From positions 992,001 through 1,056,000 of the forward strand of contig CAWKND010000005.1 in the NCBI GenBank assembly GCA_963850915.1: a DNA stretch of 64,000 bases, given 5' to 3'. How positions within the stretch are numbered: the stretch's first letter is position 1; the number at the start of each line of letters is the position of its first letter. Shown here in pieces: positions 8,565-16,435 of this stretch. Origin of the DNA: CAVTWH01 sp963850915 (GTDB taxonomy: Bacteria; Actinomycetota; Actinomycetes; Mycobacteriales; Micromonosporaceae). The notes below the pieces were generated by a model. It ran no database searches, was not told the origin of the DNA, and was given only the letters and a program-made list of their open reading frames with translations. A program made the position numbers and the translations under genes.

Positions 8565-9443
8565 TCAGCCGGTCGTGACGGCGACCGGAGCGCCGGTACC
8601 GGTGACGAGTACCCGGCCGGCCAGCGGGGCCTTCAGGACCACGGTGACCTGCATCAGCTTCGCGATCGCCGGTACCGCGCAGTCGGACGGTTGGGGCGGG
8701 TAGTCGATCTGTGCCCCGACCGCTACCGCGCCGGCCGACTCCGCCGACATCGCGGTCACGGCCGGTGCGCTGCCGTCACAGCCAACGCCGGTGGGTACCG
8801 ACATGTGTACGGTGCGCCCGTCCGATGACACGGTCGCTGGCTCCGGTGGGCTGCCCAGCAGTACTTCGTCGTAGTGCCAGAAGACGGAGGCTGCCAGGGC
8901 GGGTACCGCTATCGGGCCGAGCCCGCCCTGCGCCGTGAACTGCCAGGCGGGCAGGGTGAGGTCGCCGCGGTCGGTCCGGAACGTGACGTCGCCCAGCGAG
9001 ACCGACACGATCGGCAACGGGGTCAGCGTGCCGCCCGACTCGCCGCCGACCTGGGACTGCAGGGTCTGGAAGGCGGCAGCGGCGCTCACGGTCGGCAGCG
9101 TCGCCGGGCCGTCCGGCAGCGTCACGGTCACCGTCGGCGCGGGCTGCGGCAACGGCAGGGCGGGCAGCGTGTACCCGGCACCCATCGCCCGCTCCTTGAA
9201 GTCGCCGTCCTGGTACCCGGGATCCTGTACCGGGCCGTAGATCAGCACGATCGGGCGCGGGTGGGCGGTCGCCGGGAAGTCCCGCCAGTTGTCCAGCGCG
9301 GTCGGCTCGATCGGCGGGTAGAACTCCGCGATCCCGGGACCGACGTGCACCGGGCCGGCCGGGGAGCTCTTGGTCGAGCCGGGCCGGGCGCAGCCGGCCA
9401 CGAGCAGGGTGGTTACCGCCAGCAGTGCCAGTACCCGTCGCAT
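8565..9443 (-). CDS. Putative lipoprotein of unknown function
   Basis: 292 residues. MRRVLALLAVTTLLVAGC is a classic lipoprotein signal with lipobox LVAGC (Cys18), so it should be anchored outside the membrane. The mature part has no recognised catalytic motif; it has paired Cys residues in VGCDGS and PSDCAV, and ends in a beta-rich VTVVLKAPLAGRVLV repeat shared with the remnant at 8180-8506. Start taken at 9443 because the signal peptide begins there. It is divergent from aroB. Confidence 0.75.
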   Translation of the reverse strand: MRRVLALLAVTTLLVAGCARPGSTKSSPAGPVHVGPGIAEFYPPIEPTALDNWRDFPATAHPRPIVLIYGPVQDPGYQDGDFKERAMGAGYTLPALPLPQPAPTVTVTLPDGPATLPTVSAAAAFQTLQSQVGGESGGTLTPLPIVSVSLGDVTFRTDRGDLTLPAWQFTAQGGLGPIAVPALAASVFWHYDEVLLGSPPEPATVSSDGRTVHMSVPTGVGCDGSAPAVTAMSAESAGAVAVGAQIDYPPQPSDCAVPAIAKLMQVTVVLKAPLAGRVLVTGTGAPVAVTTG

Positions 9444-9525
9444 CGCGTCCCCGCCGTTCCACAGACAGTTGGTCTCGCACAGTGACAGACGCGCGGGCAC
9501 GCCGCACGGTTCCCCGCCGCCCCGC

Positions 9526-9531
9526 TAGGCT
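9526..9531 (+). promoter_or_regulatory. -10 box for a likely leaderless aroB transcript
   Basis: TAGGCT fits the actinobacterial TANNNT -10 and ends eight bases before ATG 9540, the spacing expected if transcription starts at the start codon. No clear -35 is seen. Confidence 0.45.
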
Positions 9532-9539
9532 CGACGCCG

Positions 9540-10649
9540 ATGAGCGAGGGGCCGATGAACGAGACCGAGTACAGCCGGATCCCGGTCGGCGGTGACCAGC
9601 CGTACGACGTGCTGGTCGGCCGCGACCTGCTGGCGCAGCTGCCGCCGCTGGTGGCCCGGAGTGCCCAGGTGGCGGTCGTGCACGCCAAGCCACTGAACGC
9701 CCTGGCCGCCCGGGTGGTCGACGTACTGGCCGCCGCCGGCATCCGGCCGCTGCCGATCGAGGTACCCGACGCCGAGGCGGGCAAGGACATCTCGGTAGCC
9801 GCCAGCTGCTGGGAAGCGTTGGGAGCGGCCAACTTCACCCGTACCGACGCGGTGGTCGGAGTGGGTGGCGGGGCCGTCACCGACCTGGCCGGCTTCGTCG
9901 CCGCGTGCTGGCTGCGCGGGGTACCGGTGGTGCAGGTACCGACGAGCCTGCTCGGCATGGTGGACGCCGCGGTCGGCGGCAAGACCGGGGTGAACACGGC
10001 CGCCGGCAAGAACCTGGTGGGCGCCTTCCACCCGCCGGCCGGAGTGCTCTGCGACCTGTCGACGCTGGACACGCTGCCCGCGGTCGACCTGGTCGCGGGC
10101 GCTGCCGAGGTGGTCAAGTGCGGCTTCATCGCCGACCCGGTGATCCTCGACCTGATCGAGGCCTATCCACCCGCCCGCGAACCGGCCGCCCTCGAACCGG
10201 GCGGGAAAGTGCTGCGTGAGCTGGTCGAGCGGTCGGTCGCGGTGAAGGCCCGGGTGGTCTCGGCCGACCTGCGCGAGTCGGGGCTGCGGGAGATCCTGAA
10301 CTACGGCCACACCCTCGGGCACGCGATCGAGAAACGGGAACGGTACGCCTGGCGGCACGGTCACGCGATCTCGGTCGGCCTGGTGTACGCCGCCGAACTT
10401 GCCCGCCTCGCCGGCCGGCTACCGGAGCAGGTGGCCGCCCGGCACCGGAGCGTTCTCAGCCGGCTCGGCCTGCCCGTCGGGTACCCCCGGGAGGCGTGGC
10501 CCGAGCTGCACGCGGCGATGCGGGTGGACAAGAAGTCGCGGGGCGCCCGGCTGCGCTTCGTCGTGCTGGACGGCCTCGCCGAGCCGACCATCCTGGAAAA
10601 CCCGGCGGACGAGCTGCTGCGGGCGGCGTACGAGGCGGTGGCGCTGTGA
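9540..10649 (+). CDS. aroB: 3-Dehydroquinate synthase
   Basis: Cyclises DAHP to 3-dehydroquinate using NAD+ and a divalent metal. 369 residues. NAD-binding GVGGGAVTDLAGF, active-site VDAAVGGKTGVN, metal ligands in AGAAEVVKCG, NYGHTLGHAIE and HGHAISVG. ATG 9540 fits a leaderless start behind TAGGCT; ATG 9555 with GAGG six bases upstream is an equally good leadered start, five residues shorter. The end overlaps aroQ (GTGA). Confidence 0.96.
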   Translation: MSEGPMNETEYSRIPVGGDQPYDVLVGRDLLAQLPPLVARSAQVAVVHAKPLNALAARVVDVLAAAGIRPLPIEVPDAEAGKDISVAASCWEALGAANFTRTDAVVGVGGGAVTDLAGFVAACWLRGVPVVQVPTSLLGMVDAAVGGKTGVNTAAGKNLVGAFHPPAGVLCDLSTLDTLPAVDLVAGAAEVVKCGFIADPVILDLIEAYPPAREPAALEPGGKVLRELVERSVAVKARVVSADLRESGLREILNYGHTLGHAIEKRERYAWRHGHAISVGLVYAAELARLAGRLPEQVAARHRSVLSRLGLPVGYPREAWPELHAAMRVDKKSRGARLRFVVLDGLAEPTILENPADELLRAAYEAVAL

Positions 10650-11071
10650 AGGTGTACGTGTTCAACGGTCCGAACCTGGGTCGGCTGGGCTCCCGCGACC
10701 CGCTGGTGTACGGCAGTACCACCTACGCCGAGCTGGTCGAGCTGTGCACGACGACCGGCAAGGAGCTGGGCCTGGAGGTGCAGGCCCGGCAGACCGACGC
10801 CGAGCACGAGCTGCTGGGCTGGTTGCACGACGCGGCCACCGAGGGCACGCCGGTGGTACTCAACCCGGGTGCCTGGTCGCACTACTCGTACGCGCTGCGG
10901 GATGCCTGCGCGATGCTGACCGGGCCGCTGGTGGAGGTACACATCTCCAACATCCACCAGCGTGAGGAGTTCCGGCACCACTCGGTGATCTCCGCCGTCG
11001 CCACGGGCGTCATCTGCGGACTGGGCGTGGAGGGGTACCAGCTCGCCCTGCGCTACCTGGCCGCCAGGTAG
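10646..11071 (+). CDS. aroQ: Type II 3-dehydroquinate dehydratase
   Basis: Dehydrates 3-dehydroquinate to 3-dehydroshikimate. 141 residues, typical of the dodecameric type II enzyme. NGPNLGRLGSRDPLVYG holds the catalytic-loop Arg and Tyr, then NPGAWSHYSYALRDA and EVHISNIHQREEFRHHS with the catalytic His. GTG start inside the aroB stop. The stop TAG is inside an 8-bp triplicated repeat. Confidence 0.96.
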   Translation: MKVYVFNGPNLGRLGSRDPLVYGSTTYAELVELCTTTGKELGLEVQARQTDAEHELLGWLHDAATEGTPVVLNPGAWSHYSYALRDACAMLTGPLVEVHISNIHQREEFRHHSVISAVATGVICGLGVEGYQLALRYLAAR

Positions 11072-11087
11072 CCAGGTAGCCAGGTAG
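11064..11087 (+). repeat. 8-bp triplicate spanning the aroQ stop
   Basis: Three exact copies of CCAGGTAG (11064-11071, 11072-11079, 11080-11087). The first contains the aroQ stop codon. Degenerate GCAGGTAG and TCAGGTAG copies follow up to about 11114. Confidence 0.9.
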
Positions 11088-11107
11088 CGAGATGCAGGTA
11101 GCGGTAG

Positions 11108-11518
11108 TCAGGTAGCCAAGTGGCCCGGTAGCCGGTCCAGGCAGTCGCTCCAGCCCTGGGCGTGCTGGTCGCGCTCGGCCGCGTCGGCGAACCGCTCGTG
11201 CGTGAGGGTCAGCTCGGTACCTGGGCCGGCTGCCGCGAGCGCCACGGTCACCAGGGTGGCCTCCTCCTCGCCCCGCCACTGCCAGGTGAAGACGAGCAGG
11301 CTGGTCGGCTGTACCGTCTGGTACTCGCCGAAAACGCCATACCCGCCACCGGGCGCGTCCAGCGTGTACCGGCCACCCGGCCGCAGGTCGATCGCCGCGA
11401 CGGTACCCATCCGCTCCGGCCAGAGCCACGCGGCCAGCCGGCCGGGGTCGGTGAAGGCGCGCCACACCCGCTCGACCGGCGCCGGCAGCGTCCGCCGGAT
11501 CTCCAACGCCTCGCTCAT
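11108..11518 (-). CDS. SRPBCC / AHSA1-type domain protein
   Basis: 136 residues of the START-like activator-of-Hsp90-ATPase-homologue family: EIRRTLPAPVERVWRAFTDP at the N-terminus, LRPGGRYTL in the middle, LTLTHERF then GWSDCLDRL at the C-terminus. Function is usually unknown; the fold binds hydrophobic ligands. Its ATG overlaps the stop of the upstream ArsR gene (ATGA), an arrangement widespread in actinobacteria as regulator plus ligand-binding partner. Its 3' end lies in the repeat-rich tail after aroQ. Confidence 0.88.
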   Translation of the reverse strand: MSEALEIRRTLPAPVERVWRAFTDPGRLAAWLWPERMGTVAAIDLRPGGRYTLDAPGGGYGVFGEYQTVQPTSLLVFTWQWRGEEEATLVTVALAAAGPGTELTLTHERFADAAERDQHAQGWSDCLDRLPGHLAT

Positions 11519-11871
11519 CGCTCCTCCTGGGTGTCGTACTCGTCGTCGGTCACTTCGGTGACCAGCAGGTGCTCCAGGTTGTCCAGCCGGCCGGTCCAGA
11601 ACCGGCGGTAGCCCGCCAGCCAGCCGGCCGCCGTGTGCAGCGCCTCGGGGCGCAGCGTGCAGACCTGGCGGCGGCCGACCCGCTCCCGGTGCAGCAGCCC
11701 GGCCCGCTCCAGGACGGTCACGTGCTTGCTCGCCGCCACGAGGCTCATCGCATACGGCTCGGCGAGCGAGGAGATGCTGGTGGGGCCGGCCGTCAACGCG
11801 GCGATCATGCCGCGCCGGGTCGGGTCGGCGAGGGCCGCGAAGGTCCGGTCGAGCGGCTGATAGTTAACCAT
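11515..11871 (-). CDS. ArsR-family transcriptional regulator
   Basis: 118 residues. YQPLDRTFAALADPTRRGMI is the usual N-terminal helix, and the winged HTH spans about residues 30-85 with recognition region SLVAASKHVTVLERAGLL. There are no obvious metal-binding Cys pairs, so it belongs with the SRPBCC-linked type rather than the metal sensors. Start at 11871, GGAAAG nine bases upstream. A 12-bp perfect palindrome covers the start codon, suggesting autorepression. Divergent from the GT-C genes. Confidence 0.88.
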   Translation of the reverse strand: MVNYQPLDRTFAALADPTRRGMIAALTAGPTSISSLAEPYAMSLVAASKHVTVLERAGLLHRERVGRRQVCTLRPEALHTAAGWLAGYRRFWTGRLDNLEHLLVTEVTDDEYDTQEER

Positions 11872-11877
11872 ATGGTT
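11866..11877. promoter_or_regulatory. Candidate ArsR operator over the start codon
   Basis: AACCATATGGTT is a perfect 12-bp palindrome containing the arsR ATG. Its position would let the regulator block its own expression. It is the only such low-GC palindrome in the divergent region. Confidence 0.6.
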
Positions 11878-12001
11878 TAGCTTTCCGGATAGCGGCGCAA
11901 GACGCAACCCCGCCACGTTCGTAGCCTGCCCAGCCCTCGATCGTTTGGCAGAACGGGCGAGACGGGGGTGGCTCGGCTGGTACCCGACCCGAGGAGGTTC
12001 G

Positions 12002-13624
12002 GTGACAGTGCGCCTGCCCGCCCACCGCCGGCAGCCCGAGCCCGTGCCCGACCTGGGCGCGCTGGGCGCCCTGCGGGCCCGGCTCGCCGGCTGCCGGGCC
12101 CGGCTCGCCGGCTGGCGGGCGGCGCTGGAGCGGGAGGTGGCGGCGCTGACCGCCCCGGTGGTCCGGGATCCGCGCGACACCCGGTTCCTGCTGACCCTGG
12201 TCGTGGTCAGCCTGGTCGTCTTCGCGGCCGCGGCCCGGCTGCGGCTGCTGCACGGCTCGCCCTCCGGCGACGAGCCGGCGTACCTGGTGATCAGCCAGAC
12301 CCTGCAGAAGTACCACTCGTTCAACGTGCTGCTCGACTACCGGCACAGCGACTACCGGACGTTCTACCCGGCGCCCCTGGAGCCGCACGTGGTACCCGGA
12401 CCGGACGGTCGGCTGCTGCCGCTGCACAGCCCCGGCGGCCCGCTGCTGTGGCTGGTGCCGTTCGTGCTCTGGGGACGGGCCGGCGCGGTCGGCTTCATGG
12501 TCGTCCTCTCCGCACTGCTGGTCGCCAACGTGTACCGGTTCCTGCGGGAGCGGCAGATCCAGGCCGGGTACGCCGTGCTGACCGCGCTCGTGCTGGCCAT
12601 CGGCTCGCCGATCTACGTGTACGCCGCCATGTCGTTCGTGGAGCCGATCGGTGCGCTGATCGTGCTGTACGCCGTGCGGGTACTGCTGGCCCACCGGCCG
12701 CACCCGGTACGGGTACTGGTGGCGTCGCTCGGGCTGGCCTACGCGCCGTGGGTACATCCGCGGTTGCTGATCTTCTCGGTGACCCTCGGGGCGCTGCTGG
12801 TCGGCCGCCTCTGGCTGGACCGCGGCCGGCCACGGCGCGCCGTGCTCGCCTGCTGTCTCGGGCCGTTGCTGGCCGGCGCGCTGGCCGTGGAGTGGTACGC
12901 GTTCGCCGTCTGGCACAGCGCCGACCCGGTCGCGGGAATGACCGCCGCGCACAACGGACCGTTCCAGACTCCGCTGCACAGCGGCCTGGCCGGTACCCTC
13001 TTCGACCGGCAGTTCGGGCTGATCCCGAGCTTCCCGATCTTCCTGCTGGTACTGCCCGGCATCCTGCTCACCCGGCGCCGCCCGGAGTGGCTGCTGCAGC
13101 TGCTCCTCTTCGTGCTTGTCGCCCCGTACACCGTGCTGACCTGTACGTTCTGGGGCTGGTTCGGCGGGTACTCGCCGCCGGCCCGGTTCATCTCGGTGCT
13201 CCTGCCGCTGCTGAGCTACTACATCGCGGTCACCCTGCAGCGGCTGCGCTCGTGGTGGCTCGGACTGGGGGCGGTCGGGCTCGGCCTCTTCGCCTACATC
13301 CTGGCGCTGGCCGCCGACATCCGCCCCAACTACCGGTTCCAGAACCTCGGCTCACCGAACGCCGCGATGGACCAGCTGGGCCGGCTCTTCGGGCACCCGT
13401 TCGCCGGGCACGTACCGTCGTCGTTCCACCCGGGACAGGCCGGCCGGTTCTGGGAGTGGACGCTGCTGACCTTCGGCGTCGGTATCGTGCTTTACCTGTG
13501 CGGGCGGACCTGGTACCCGCCCCGGCGCGACAGCACTGGCCGGCGGGTACCGGCTCCGGTCCGGTCGCAGCGCCGGGTACCCGAGCGGGTCGACGCGGAG
13601 GAGCACGAGCCGTCTGCCGTGTGA
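12002..13624 (+). CDS. GT-C fold membrane glycosyltransferase-like protein, copy 1
   Basis: 540 residues with about 10-12 transmembrane helices. After the first helix comes GDEPAYL, an acidic motif in the first outer loop like the catalytic DE/DD of GT-C enzymes that use polyprenyl-phosphate sugars. Conserved PPARF and QRLRS segments lie near the C-terminal helices. It probably moves a sugar onto an extracytoplasmic acceptor; donor and acceptor are unknown. Start GTG 12002 behind GAGGAGG. The N-terminus has a 21-bp tandem duplication (ARLAGCR/ARLAGWR) absent from copy 2, to which the protein is otherwise mostly identical. Confidence 0.82.
   Translation: MTVRLPAHRRQPEPVPDLGALGALRARLAGCRARLAGWRAALEREVAALTAPVVRDPRDTRFLLTLVVVSLVVFAAAARLRLLHGSPSGDEPAYLVISQTLQKYHSFNVLLDYRHSDYRTFYPAPLEPHVVPGPDGRLLPLHSPGGPLLWLVPFVLWGRAGAVGFMVVLSALLVANVYRFLRERQIQAGYAVLTALVLAIGSPIYVYAAMSFVEPIGALIVLYAVRVLLAHRPHPVRVLVASLGLAYAPWVHPRLLIFSVTLGALLVGRLWLDRGRPRRAVLACCLGPLLAGALAVEWYAFAVWHSADPVAGMTAAHNGPFQTPLHSGLAGTLFDRQFGLIPSFPIFLLVLPGILLTRRRPEWLLQLLLFVLVAPYTVLTCTFWGWFGGYSPPARFISVLLPLLSYYIAVTLQRLRSWWLGLGAVGLGLFAYILALAADIRPNYRFQNLGSPNAAMDQLGRLFGHPFAGHVPSSFHPGQAGRFWEWTLLTFGVGIVLYLCGRTWYPPRRDSTGRRVPAPVRSQRRVPERVDAEEHEPSAV
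12074..12115 (+). repeat. 21-bp tandem duplication in GT-C copy 1
   Basis: Units 12074-12094 and 12095-12115 differ only at the last base and encode ARLAGCR then ARLAGWR. The paralogue at 13706 has a single RIAGWR here. Confidence 0.85.
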
Positions 13625-13705
13625 ACGGGTATTAATCTCACAATATCGGGCGAATGACTGCTTACCGTGCGTAATCTTACCCGGATGCGCGCGGAGGAGA
13701 CATCG

Positions 13706-15268
13706 GTGGCACCGTCGGTGCAGCGGGACCGGCCGGGTACCGAGCACCGATGGCAGCGGGCGCACCGGCGAATCGCCGGCTGGCGCCTTGCGCTGGAGCG
13801 CGAACTCGCCGTGCTGACCGCCCCCGTCACCCGCGCGGCCAACGACCGCCGGTACCTGGCGACGCTGGTCGTGCTCAGCCTCGCGCTGTTCGCACTCGCC
13901 GCCCGGCTGCGGCTGCTGCACGGCTTCCCGGCCGGCGACGAGCCCGCGTACCTGTTGATGAGCCAGACCCTGCAGAAGTACCACTCGTTCAACGTGATGC
14001 TCGACTACGAGCACCGCGACTACTGGTCGCTCTACCCGGCCGAACTCTCGCCGCACGTGGTGGCCGCGCCGGACGGGTCGCTGCAGCCGCTGCACGGATT
14101 CGGCGGGCCGCTGCTGTGGTTCGTGCCGTTCATCCTCTGGGGGCGGGCCGGCGCGGTCGGCTTCATGGTCGTGGTCTCCGCACTGGTGGTGGCGAACGTC
14201 TACCGGTTCCTGCGGGAGCGGCGGATCGAGCCCAACTACGCGTTCTTCACCACGCTCCTGCTGGCTCTGGGCTCACCGATCTACGTGTACGCCTCGATGT
14301 CGTACGTGGAGCCGATCGGCGCGCTGATCGTCATCTACGCCACCCGGGTGCTGCTGGCCCACCGGCCGCACCCGGTGCGGGTACTGGTGGCGGCGATCGG
14401 GCTCGGTTTCGCGCCGTGGGTACACGTGCGGCTGGTCACGTTCTCGCTGACCCTCGGTACCCTGCTGCTCGCCCGGCTCTGGCTGGACCGCGGCCGACCG
14501 CGGGTCGCGGTACTCGCCTGCTGTCTCGGGCCGCTGCTGGTCGGCGCGTTCGTGCTGGAGTACTACACCTGGCACATCTGGCACAGCGTGAACCCGGGCG
14601 CGGGCATGTCCTCGTTCGGCAACGGACCGTTCCAGATCCCGCTGCACACCGGGCTGGCCGGTACGTTCTTCGACCGGCAGTACGGGCTGGTCACCAACTT
14701 CCCGCTGTTCCTGCTGGTACTTCCGGGGATCCTGCTGACCCTGCGCCGGCCGTACTGGCTGCTGCACACGGTGCTGTTCCTGACCATCGCCCCGTACCTG
14801 GTACTCATCTGTACGTTCTGGTCGTGGTACGGCGGGTACTGTCCACCGGCCCGGTTCGTCTCGGTCTTCACCCCGCTGCTCGCCTTCCCGATCGCCGTCA
14901 CCCTGCAGCGGCTGCGCTCGATCGCGCTGAACGTCGCCGCCGCCCTGCTGGCCGCCATCGGGTACGCCCTCTCGTTCATCACCGACGTGCACCCCAACGA
15001 CCGGTTCCAGGGGGCCGGCGCGCACAACCTCGCGATGGAGCGGATCGGCGCGGCCGTGGACTGGCGCTTCTACGACTACGTCCCGTCCTCGTTCCTGCCG
15101 TACCAGGCCGAATCGTTCTGGACCTGGACGGTGATCACCATCGGCATCGGGGTGGCGCTGTTCCTCGCCGCCCGGCCGTGGTCGACGGGTAGCCGCAGCG
15201 GCGAAGCTGAGCCCGAGCCGGTTCCCGATCGGGATCAGGACCAGGACCCGCTGCTGATCGGCGTCTGA
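13706..15268 (+). CDS. GT-C fold membrane glycosyltransferase-like protein, copy 2
   Basis: 520 residues, closely similar to copy 1 along its whole length (shared GDEPAYL, TLQKYHSFNV, VEPIGALIV, AHRPHPVRVLVA, GLAGT-FDRQ, PPARF). It is therefore a tandem duplication product and probably uses the same class of lipid-linked donor. Start GTG 13706: GGAGGAG six bases upstream; in-frame starts at 13667 and 13685 lack such a site. A short AT-rich gap (13625-13666) may hold its own promoter. The C-terminus is acidic (DRDQDQD). The stop sits in a 12-bp duplication. Confidence 0.83.
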   Translation: MAPSVQRDRPGTEHRWQRAHRRIAGWRLALERELAVLTAPVTRAANDRRYLATLVVLSLALFALAARLRLLHGFPAGDEPAYLLMSQTLQKYHSFNVMLDYEHRDYWSLYPAELSPHVVAAPDGSLQPLHGFGGPLLWFVPFILWGRAGAVGFMVVVSALVVANVYRFLRERRIEPNYAFFTTLLLALGSPIYVYASMSYVEPIGALIVIYATRVLLAHRPHPVRVLVAAIGLGFAPWVHVRLVTFSLTLGTLLLARLWLDRGRPRVAVLACCLGPLLVGAFVLEYYTWHIWHSVNPGAGMSSFGNGPFQIPLHTGLAGTFFDRQYGLVTNFPLFLLVLPGILLTLRRPYWLLHTVLFLTIAPYLVLICTFWSWYGGYCPPARFVSVFTPLLAFPIAVTLQRLRSIALNVAAALLAAIGYALSFITDVHPNDRFQGAGAHNLAMERIGAAVDWRFYDYVPSSFLPYQAESFWTWTVITIGIGVALFLAARPWSTGSRSGEAEPEPVPDRDQDQDPLLIGV

Positions 15269-15284
15269 CGGTGCGTCTGGCGTT
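15261..15284 (+). repeat. 12-bp imperfect duplication at the stop of GT-C copy 2
   Basis: Units 15261-15272 and 15273-15284 match at 10 of 12 bases. The first has the stop TGA, the second TGG. Confidence 0.6.
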
Positions 15285-15293
15285 GCCTTTCTG

Positions 15294-15327
15294 GACAGCC
15301 GTTCTAGACAGCCGTTCTAGACAGCCG
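15294..15327. repeat. 13-bp tandem repeat spanning a stop codon
   Basis: GACAGCCGTTCTA occurs at 15294-15306 and 15307-15319, followed by a partial copy to 15327. CTA at 15317-15319 is the minus-strand TAG of the phosphotransferase-like gene; the next unit repeats it out of frame. Confidence 0.88.
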
Positions 15328-16360
15328 CGTCCAGGGCGGCGGCGGTCCAGTCGACAAGCAGCTCGCAGAGCGGAAACCAGCGGGCGGCCACCTCGGCTGC
15401 CGACCCGCCCGCGTCGTAGCTGCCGCGTAGCGGACCGGCGAGCAGCGTGGCCACGCCACGCGGCGCGAACCAGCAGTACTTGGCCGCGCCGGTCACCGCG
15501 ACCGCCCGGCGTACCAACTCCGGCTCCAGCTCGGCGCCGCCGGCCAGCAGCCCGGCCAGGTAGCCCTCGGTCACCGCGGACTCGATCTCCGGCAGCCGGC
15601 CGACGTCGATCAGGCCGTCCGCGAAGCAGTCGAAGATCAGGTTGGCCGCGTCCTCGCCGATCGCCCCCGGCCCGACGAATGCCCAGTCCAGCAGTACCGG
15701 CCCGGGTCCGGTCCAGAGCAGGTTCATCGGCCAGACGTCGTGGTGGCACAGCGTCTGGGGAAGCGCGTCGGCGAGCGCGAACAGCTCGGTGTGCCGCTGC
15801 CACAGCCGATCCAGCCCCTCGGTGACCCGCCGGGGCCAGCCCGCGACGAGCGGATGCGCCCAGTCGGGTGTCGCGCTGACCGGGCGGGAGCCGGAGTACC
15901 CGCGCAGCCAGTCCCGGGACAGCCACGGGTACGCCGGCGGCCGGCCGAGCCAGCGGGCCTGGCCGGTACCGAGGCGGTGCGCCAAGTCGCCGAGCTGCCC
16001 GGTACTCCAGCCGGCACCGGGCGTACCGGCGACGTCGGCCAGCCACAGCGCCACCGACCCGTCCGCGCGGTCCCGCGCCTCCAGTAGGTCGGCAGCTCCG
16101 ATGCCCGGGTACGCGGTGCTGGGCAGGCCCGTCCGGTACGCCAGCACTTCGCGCTGCCAGTAGTTCCAGTGCCCCGGATCGGTACCGGCCGGCCAGTGCG
16201 CGGCTCCGTCGGGGCGGCCGGGTGTGGCGAGCTTGAGGATGGCGGTACCCCCGCCTCGCCGGACCCGCCAGATGCCGCCGGTGGCCTGATTGAGCTGGTT
16301 GTGGGTCAGCGACTGGGCCGTCTCTGCGACCGGGACGAGATCGACCGGGGGAGCGGACAT
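15317..16360 (-). CDS. Aminoglycoside-phosphotransferase-like kinase family protein
   Basis: 347 residues with a protein-kinase-like fold. The catalytic-loop motif LCHHDVWPMNLLW (HxDxxxxN) near residue 205 is followed by VLLDWAFVG, the metal-binding segment. The N-lobe ILKL may carry the ATP-binding Lys. Likely substrate is a small molecule; resistance should not be assumed. ATG 16360 lies six bases after TAGCCT, suggesting a leaderless message. It is convergent with the GT-C genes. Confidence 0.75.
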   Translation of the reverse strand: MSAPPVDLVPVAETAQSLTHNQLNQATGGIWRVRRGGGTAILKLATPGRPDGAAHWPAGTDPGHWNYWQREVLAYRTGLPSTAYPGIGAADLLEARDRADGSVALWLADVAGTPGAGWSTGQLGDLAHRLGTGQARWLGRPPAYPWLSRDWLRGYSGSRPVSATPDWAHPLVAGWPRRVTEGLDRLWQRHTELFALADALPQTLCHHDVWPMNLLWTGPGPVLLDWAFVGPGAIGEDAANLIFDCFADGLIDVGRLPEIESAVTEGYLAGLLAGGAELEPELVRRAVAVTGAAKYCWFAPRGVATLLAGPLRGSYDAGGSAAEVAARWFPLCELLVDWTAAALDAAV

Positions 16361-16366
16361 CGGACC

Positions 16367-16372
16367 AGGCTA
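16367..16372 (-). promoter_or_regulatory. -10 box for a likely leaderless transcript
   Basis: Minus-strand TAGCCT, six bases from the ATG at 16360, fits TANNNT with leaderless spacing. Confidence 0.45.
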
Positions 16373-16388
16373 GCGCGGGCGACGACAA

Positions 16389-16416
16389 GGCCCGGCGGTC
16401 GATCGACCGCCGGGCC
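16389..16416. terminator. 28-bp perfect palindrome
   Basis: GGCCCGGCGGTCGA and its exact complement abut with no spacer. It lies just past the stop of the minus-strand phosphoesterase and before the next minus-strand gene, so it is a probable factor-independent terminator without a T run. Confidence 0.65.
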
Positions 16417-16435
16417 CATGTGGTGCCTTGTGGAG

